Shown piece by piece: positions 58,692 to 64,000 of a stretch of DNA of 64,000 nt. A program made the translations under genes and the position numbers. Under the pieces are notes generated by a model. The model searched no databases, was not told where the DNA came from, and saw nothing but the letters and a program-made list of their open reading frames with translations. Every line of letters starts with the position of its first letter. Position 1 is the first letter of the stretch. Source of the stretch: Zopfochytrium polystomum (Eukaryota; Chytridiomycota; Chytridiomycetes; Chytridiales; Chytridiaceae); assembly GCA_025765615.1 (NCBI GenBank), contig JAIVFJ010000195.1:1-64000 (forward strand), in the 5' to 3' direction.

Positions 58692-58733
<42 letters not shown>
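58637..58733. repeat. (GA)n(GT)n compound microsatellite
   Basis: A GA tract (58637-58664) changes to GT (58665-58733) and ends about 70 bp before the start of gene D, so it lies in its promoter or 5' UTR. Confidence 0.9.
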
Positions 58734-58735
<2 letters not shown>

Positions 58736-58803
58736 GTGAGTGTGTGGAGAGAGGACAAACGCTAGGTGCTGCCTTCCGCAAGAACGAAGGAAAACACAAC
58801 ACA

Positions 58804-59622
58804 ATGTTCCGCTCTCTCGTTGCAACAGCCGCAGCCGTCGCCTTCACGGCCCTCACCACCTTCCCCGCCGCAGCCCAACCCGCTCCTCCTATCGTCCCAG
58901 GCATCTTCACCATCCAACTCACAAACCTCCCCACATCCAGCGAGTACTGCGTCGGCGACGCCATCGCTTTCACCCTCTCCCTCGTCCAAGTCCCCGCGAC
59001 CAACCCCGCAAATGCCTCCGACCCGACCCTGATCTACTTCGAGATCATTGGCCCGCAGCAGGACCCCTTCACCGACCCTACCGGTATATCCAAAGGCTTC
59101 CGAGGCCTGGCGCTCCCCGTGAGCGACCCGGCGCCCGTCGTGTCTTTCGCCACCGCCGCGTCCGTCGCGGTTCCAGACGTGGTCGCCGGGTTCACGGCGT
59201 TGGCGCTGCGTGCGGTGCTCGCGTTTCAGAGCACGATCGATCAGCCGAGTTTCCGGCAGGCGGTTGCGGTGGCGGCGGGGGTGTTCTCGATCGCAAAGGT
59301 TTGCGTTCGAGACGGCGGTGGTGGTGGAGGTGGTGGAGGGTCGAGCGGCTCCGTCTCGGTCTCTGCTTCCTCTTTTGGGTCGGCCTCCGCGTCGGCTTCG
59401 GCATTCGGATCTGGGTCGGGAGGCGCGACTAGTGGGGCTGCGTCGACCACGGTTGGGGCGACCACTCTTTCGACGGCGGTGACGTCCTCACCGGGCGCGG
59501 TTGGGACGTCGTCGTCCGTTTCCAACATGAAGAGCAATGCATCGATGTTGTCGTCGCCGCTACGAGCGGCCGCGGCGTGCATCGTTTCCGTGGTTGCGGT
59601 ATGGGCTGTGGCCTGGGTCTGA
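58804..59622 (+). CDS. GPI-type surface protein, family member D (diverged)
   Basis: Intronless, 272 aa. Start MFRSLVATAAAVAFTALTTF gives a signal peptide ending PAAAQP. The domain keeps the frame of the signature (GIFTIQLTNLPTSSEYCVGD, DPTGISKGFRGLALP, AGFTALALRAVLAF) but differs at many conserved positions. A Gly8 run and a Ser/Ala/Gly stalk follow, with a hydrophobic end (CIVSVVAVWAVAWV) as GPI signal or membrane anchor. No TATA box is seen upstream; the promoter is occupied by the GA/GT repeat. Confidence 0.8.
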   Translation: MFRSLVATAAAVAFTALTTFPAAAQPAPPIVPGIFTIQLTNLPTSSEYCVGDAIAFTLSLVQVPATNPANASDPTLIYFEIIGPQQDPFTDPTGISKGFRGLALPVSDPAPVVSFATAASVAVPDVVAGFTALALRAVLAFQSTIDQPSFRQAVAVAAGVFSIAKVCVRDGGGGGGGGGSSGSVSVSASSFGSASASASAFGSGSGGATSGAASTTVGATTLSTAVTSSPGAVGTSSSVSNMKSNASMLSSPLRAAAACIVSVVAVWAVAWV

Positions 59623-60020
59623 CTCTTTCTTCTGGTCGTGTTGCATATGAGTCTGATGTCGCTCCAAAGCAGGGTAGTGTGTGTCATAGGAATATAAGTT
59701 TGCCAATCATTTTAGTTGTCAAGGACTTCATAAGCAGTGAAATGGAAGGAAATAATGGGTGTAAGCGGGGGGACTGTGCGGAAAGCGCTGTTGTATATTT
59801 AAGAATAGTTGCGGGAGAGTTCGATCGCGTGAGTTGTGGGTTCAAGCGGGGAAACGCCTCGGACCTCCGGGCTTGCATATGGAAGCGTCCATGCAGCTTC
59901 TATTTTTGGATTGTTTGGAAGGGCGGCACCCGAGAGAAAACCACACAAACACACTGGCTCAGCAGCGCCGCTAAATCGTTCTTGGCCGCAATTTCTCCAC
60001 CAAACAACCACCAAACATCC

Positions 60021-60803
60021 ATGATGGCGCTTCGCCGCTCACACCACCACACCCTCAACGCAGCAGCCGCCGCCGGCGCGGTTGGCAGCAGCTTTGCTAT
60101 CACCGTCTTCGCCGTGATCGCCGTGCTGGTGGTCGCTCTTCTCTCTTCGTGCTCAGTAGCAATGGCCCAACTCACCCAAGTGCAAGGCAACTTCACCGTC
60201 ACCGTCACAAACCAGCCGGCCTCGAACCAGTTCTGCGTGGGCGACTCGATCTCGTACGCCCTGGACCTCGCGCAGATCCCCGCCGCCAACCCGGCGAACC
60301 AGTCGGACGCGACGTACCTGTACGCCTTCCTGTTTGGACCGCCGCAGAACGCCTCGGTCGACCCGACGGGCATCTCAAAGACGCCGCGCGGACTCCGGCT
60401 CAGCATGCTGCAGCCGACTCCGCTGTCCGGGTTCGCCGGCGCCGCTACGTTCGTCGTGCCCGAGTCGGTCAGGGGTTTCGTCGGGCTGAGCGTCAGGGCC
60501 ATCCTTTCGTTTCAGAGCGGCCTGGCGTCGCCCGAACAGCTGCAGTCGTCGGCGGGCTCGAGTCCGCAGTTTTCAATCGCGGTGGCGTGCGCAACTGGAT
60601 CGGCGTCCGGCTCGGCGTCGACCGGATCTGCCACAACAACGAAGGCGGGTTCGAGCGGCACAGCATCATCAACGACGGCGTCGACGACGACCGGTTCGGT
60701 CAGCCTGAAGAGCGGCGCTTTGGCGGCGACGGGGTGGTCGTTGGTATCGGTGTTGGCTGCAGCCGGCAGCCTCTTTCTCCATCAGCATACAATCCTGATG
60801 TGA
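60021..60803 (+). CDS. GPI-type surface protein, family member E
   Basis: Intronless, 260 aa. The N-terminus is unusually long before the domain (MMALRRSHHHTLNAAAAAGA, then a hydrophobic helix ending SSCSVAMAQ), so it may be a signal peptide with an extended n-region or a signal anchor. The domain reads NFTVTVTNQPASNQFCVGDS, ISKTPRGLRLSML, RGFVGLSVRAILSF, VAC. A Ser/Thr/Gly stalk of about 55 residues follows, but the C-terminus (SLFLHQHTILM) is less hydrophobic than in A-C. E and F share YLYA/YLYV FLFGPPQ and form a subgroup. A TATATTTAAG about 220 bp upstream is a weak promoter candidate. Confidence 0.82.
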   Translation: MMALRRSHHHTLNAAAAAGAVGSSFAITVFAVIAVLVVALLSSCSVAMAQLTQVQGNFTVTVTNQPASNQFCVGDSISYALDLAQIPAANPANQSDATYLYAFLFGPPQNASVDPTGISKTPRGLRLSMLQPTPLSGFAGAATFVVPESVRGFVGLSVRAILSFQSGLASPEQLQSSAGSSPQFSIAVACATGSASGSASTGSATTTKAGSSGTASSTTASTTTGSVSLKSGALAATGWSLVSVLAAAGSLFLHQHTILM

Positions 60804-61120
60804 GGTACAATGTTTCAAGTTATTTAGCCTTGGCTGCGTTTGGATGCCGAGACAATACATCTACCGTCTTTGGTCCTTCCTTCCTTCGTTTGCGCGATGA
60901 TCACACACCAAACATCGTTCCCGTTCTTCGGCAGAAGAAGTCCGGCCGCGCTTCGGGTCGTGGCTGCAATCTCCCTCTAATGCGTCTACAATGCGTGGAG
61001 GCGCTCAGCCGCAGCCGCGGACAAGCCACAAACAGCCGCCACGCTTGTGGCTGAATCTCCTCCGTCTGCCTCTGTCTCCCGCTCTGTCTGCCTCCTTTCT
61101 TTCCGACGCATTTCGTGTCA

Positions 61121-61130
61121 CACCCACACA

Positions 61131-61183
<53 letters not shown>

Positions 61184-61214
61184 ACACACACCCACACACA
61201 CACACACACACACA
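61121..61214. repeat. (CA)n microsatellite
   Basis: A long CA repeat with scattered CC interruptions lies upstream of gene F, 35 bp before its TATA box. Confidence 0.92.
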
Positions 61215-61248
61215 AACGCTTCTCATCTCCAAAAGAAAGGCAAGTCCG

Positions 61249-61257
61249 TATATAAAG
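61249..61257 (+). promoter_or_regulatory. TATA box of surface protein gene F
   Basis: TATATAAAG lies about 130 bp upstream of the ATG at 61386. Confidence 0.55.
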
Positions 61258-61385
61258 AACCGCCCTTCGCCTGCTCTTCCTTCCCCCCCAAACCCATCCT
61301 CCTTCTCAAAGACCAGGCCTCGTTCCGTCTAGCCGACCCCTCCAAAAAAAAGAAGACCTTCCATCACTTACTCCACAAAGCAGCC

Positions 61386-62081
61386 ATGGTCAAGACCAGC
61401 AACCACCCTCTCCTCCTCTCTGCCCTCGCAATAATCGCCGCCCTCGCATTCGCCCCTCTCCTCGCCGCCGCCCAACGGCCCATCGTCACCGGCAACTTCT
61501 CCATCACCGTCACAAACCAGCCTGCCTCCAACCAGTACTGCGTCGGCGACTCGATCGCCTACTCGCTCGACCTCTCCAAGCTCCCCGCGGCGAACCCGCA
61601 GAACCAGTCCGACCCGACCTACCTCTACGTCCTGCTCTTTGGCCCGCCACAGGACGCGTCCGTCGACCCCTCCGGCATCTCAAGGACCCCGCGCGGTCTG
61701 AGCCTCAGCGCCCTCGCCCAGACCCCGATCTCGTCGTTCAAGGGCATGGCGACATACGTCGTCCCGGACAACGTCAAAGGGTTCGTCGGGCTGTTCCTCC
61801 GCGCCGTCGTCGCGTACCAGAGCACACTCTTTGCGCCTGAGGCCCTCCAGGCGTCGGCAAACTCGAGCCCTGCTTTTTCCATCGCCACGTCTTGCAACGC
61901 AACTTCGTCGTCGTCGTCGCCGTCGTCGACCGCCGTCACCGCCTCGTCGTCGGCCAAGGTCGTGTCGTCCACCTCCACGTCGTCTACCAACCTTGTCAGT
62001 GGTGCTGCTGGCTCGTACTCGGCGCCGCCTGCGGCTGTCTACGCTCTGGCTGCCGTCCCTGTCTTAATGTTTTTTGCTTGA
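61386..62081 (+). CDS. GPI-type surface protein, family member F
   Basis: Intronless, 231 aa. The ATG at 61386 (CAGCCATGG context) is preferred over upstream starts inside the CA repeat. A signal peptide ends LLAAAQ; the domain shows NFSITVTNQPASNQYCVGDS, ISRTPRGLSLSALAQTPISS, KGFVGLFLRAVVAYQS and TSC. A Ser/Thr/Val stalk and hydrophobic end (AVPVLMFFA) fit a GPI signal. Closest to gene E. Confidence 0.85.
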   Translation: MVKTSNHPLLLSALAIIAALAFAPLLAAAQRPIVTGNFSITVTNQPASNQYCVGDSIAYSLDLSKLPAANPQNQSDPTYLYVLLFGPPQDASVDPSGISRTPRGLSLSALAQTPISSFKGMATYVVPDNVKGFVGLFLRAVVAYQSTLFAPEALQASANSSPAFSIATSCNATSSSSSPSSTAVTASSSAKVVSSTSTSSTNLVSGAAGSYSAPPAAVYALAAVPVLMFFA

Positions 62082-62477
62082 AACTCCCGACCAAGGATGT
62101 GGAGTCGCTTGTTGCGTGGTTATTGATTTATGTTATTGTTTTCGTTCCGACCTTACTTTTTATCCACCACTCCAACGAGACGCTTCCTTTCCTCGTTCAA
62201 TCTTCACGTTAGAGTTTACATATGGCCAGTGTGAACCCATCATCAATATATGACTTATAGCATCTTCTCACCAGCCACCTGCTCTTCGTGTGTTCATGTA
62301 TTTTGAGTTTTTAGTTGCGCATTGCTCGTGAGTTTCGGCATGCAAGTTGAAGAAGAAGACCGAGCAAATAAAAAGGAATGGCACTTCAAAGCGAGGGGTG
62401 GAAGGAAAGCAAGGCTGCTGCTGCTGTGACACCAACAGAAGAAAGGAAAAATGATAAGCGAGCCACGAAGCCGAAGA

Positions 62478-63707
62478 TCAAAAAGTGCTTTGCATCTTGC
62501 CCTTCGAGACGGCGCCAGACCGTCCGCCTTGTGTGCCAGAGGCTCCAGTCGCAGAGCGGCGTGGGCGCATCGTCGCCGTCGTCGTCTGCGGCTGCATCAT
62601 CTGCTGCTCCTCCTGCGCTTGCTGCGGCGGGTGCATTCCGCCCGTGTGCCCGCTCATCCGACAGAGCCGCTGTCCGGCGTCGGGAGCCATGAGCTTGCGA
62701 GCCACCTTCATCAGCCGCCTGTCGCGCTCGTGGTCCTAGCGGTAAGCGTGAGTGCTTCATCAGATACGAATCCCGTGCAACCAAAACCCCACCCCCTCCC
62801 TCCTCTTTACCTCAGCCTCCTCCGTCTCATCCTGCTGCCTGAAGCAATTCCTCCTCCCCTTGCTCAAGTTCCGCACGATCTCGTCCGCCTTCCTGTTCGT
62901 TTGCTTGTCCTCCAGTATCTCCAATATCACGTCGTCGACCGCCGCGTCCAGCAACACGTCCTCGCACAGCAGCGCGTGGATCTCCCGCTTGGACACCCTC
63001 TCCCCGCCCGCCAGGGCGTCGCATATGTCGTGCACGTTGCGGTTGGTCCGACGGTCCTTGATCAGCGCCTCCATGAGGGAGATCTGCAGCTCGTCGCGCT
63101 CGCGGTCGATCGTGAGGTCGCGGAGGATCTCGGAGAGCTCGGAGTCGGCGTCGGCGGTGGGGGTGCTGGTGGCGGCGGGGGTGGGCTGCTGAGCGGGCTG
63201 ATGGAGGAGGCTGCCGCCACCGCCGCTTGTGGAGAGTCGAATGGGGCGACGTGGCTGGGATGTCGACGTCGCAGGCGCCCTGCGCGTGCTGATGCTGCTG
63301 CTGCGGCCGCCCCCGCCTCCGCGGACGGGTATCGACTGCTCGGCCTCGCCGAGGTCCTCCTCGCTTTCAAGCAGGTCGCCCGTGTTTTGTGTGCTACCGC
63401 CGTACTCGCCACGGCGAGTTGTCGGCTGGATCATCGTGGGGGCGGTCATGGTGCGCCGCGTCCTCATCGGCGTCGTCGTCGCAGGCACCGAGTGCTGCTG
63501 CTGCACCCCGCCGGTTGGGCCGCCTTGGATCAGTTCCGTCTCGCTGTCGGTAAAGTCGTCCTCGGCGACGGGGGCGGGCTGCTCGCGGCTGATGATGCGG
63601 CTGGGGCGCTATGATGGGGTTCAAGAGCGTAAGCGATGGAGGTTGTCGTTCAGTTCGTGCGGCATTTGCACACAGGAGAAAGAAATAGTTACCTGGCGAG
63701 TGGACAT
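62478..63707 (-). CDS. Unassigned helical protein
   Basis: Three exons (63707-63693, 63608-62811, 62735-62478) join in frame to 356 aa; exon 1 codes only MSTRQ. Residues 1-135 are disordered (Gln, Thr, Arg, Gly). Residues 135-260 are charged and helical without low complexity: SELSEILRDLTIDRERDELQ, ALIKDRRTNRNVHDICDALA, KREIHALLCEDVLLDAAVDD and ILEDKQTNRKADEIVRNLSK. Two copies of a (D)(K/R)(R/Q)TNR word (KDRRTNR, EDKQTNR) about 50 residues apart suggest an internal repeat. The C-terminus is Met/Gln/Thr-rich. No signal peptide, membrane segment or known domain. Confidence 0.65.
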
Positions 63708-63810
63708 CGTCGAGTAGCGTTTCTGATTGAAAGGTTGGTTTGGTGAAGTAAGTCTTCTTTTGTTTGTTGGGTGCGTGGATGTGCAGTTGGCGTACAGGAG
63801 AAGAGGACTG

Positions 63811-63819
63811 CTTTTATAT
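63811..63819 (-). promoter_or_regulatory. TATA box of the right-end gene
   Basis: TATATAAAA on the minus strand lies about 105 bp upstream of the ATG at 63707. The last 180 bp of the window are otherwise unassigned; an open plus-strand frame there is Glu/Lys-rich but unsupported. Confidence 0.5.
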
Positions 63820-64000
63820 ACTCCTTCATAGCGACGGACGCGCTCGAATGCGAGAAGGAGAAGATCGGTTTGCGAACCGAAAGGGCCCTTGCTGAAAGTG
63901 CTGCTCAGGTGACTCGAGTGGGCAAAATAAGGGTCTCGTGCGTGCTTGCGGTTGGTGGCGTCTTCTCACGCTGGAAGGAAGAAATCACTTTGAGCGCTGA

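Noticed and set aside
63721..64000. Open Glu/Lys-rich plus-strand frame at the right edge
   Set aside because: It overlaps the promoter of the minus-strand gene and has no start or motif; possible but unsupported.

Overview
The window is nuclear DNA of a fungus. Support comes from short spliceosomal introns (roughly 50-110 bp, GTRAGT donors, YAG acceptors), a fungal beta-tubulin, a laccase, a DHA1-type major facilitator, a type II membrane GH17 glucanase, two CRH-like GH16 proteins and a Tad-type LINE with RNase H. GC-rich coding DNA, long CT/CA microsatellites and sterol glucosyltransferase content fit an early-diverging lineage, possibly a chytrid; this placement is inference.

Layout. 0-3 kb: a partial reverse-strand ORF running off the left edge, then a solo LTR with a perfect 5-bp target duplication and a heat-shock-element array. 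3.1-7.8 kb (minus): multi-exon UGT80-type sterol glucosyltransferase. 8.9-15 kb: tandem pair of genes joining a secreted CRH-like GH16 domain, a transmembrane segment and a cytoplasmic SAM domain. 15.4-17 kb (minus): unassigned low-complexity protein. 18-21 kb: non-coding DNA with a degenerate duplication and microsatellites. 21.2-30.3 kb (plus): GH17 glucanase, universal-stress-protein-like protein, small secreted protein, MFS transporter. 30.4-38 kb (minus): decayed LINE lying just 3' of beta-tubulin (38.1-39.6 kb, minus). 41.2-43.7 kb (minus): SANT-domain protein. 46.3-62.1 kb: six intronless genes (A-F) of one secreted, probably GPI-anchored family; a FAD-linked oxidase and a laccase lie between A and B-F. 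62.5-63.7 kb (minus): unassigned protein.

The unifying theme is the cell surface: two GH16 wall enzymes with a cytoplasmic SAM module, one GH17 wall glucanase with a long cytoplasmic tail, six GPI-type surface proteins, a secreted laccase and a small secreted peptide precursor. The two most novel-looking items are the duplicated GH16-TM-SAM architecture and the tandem GPI family. Several genes (both GH16 copies, the MFS gene) have single-base frame breaks, many in homopolymers, so assembly error must be weighed against pseudogenisation.
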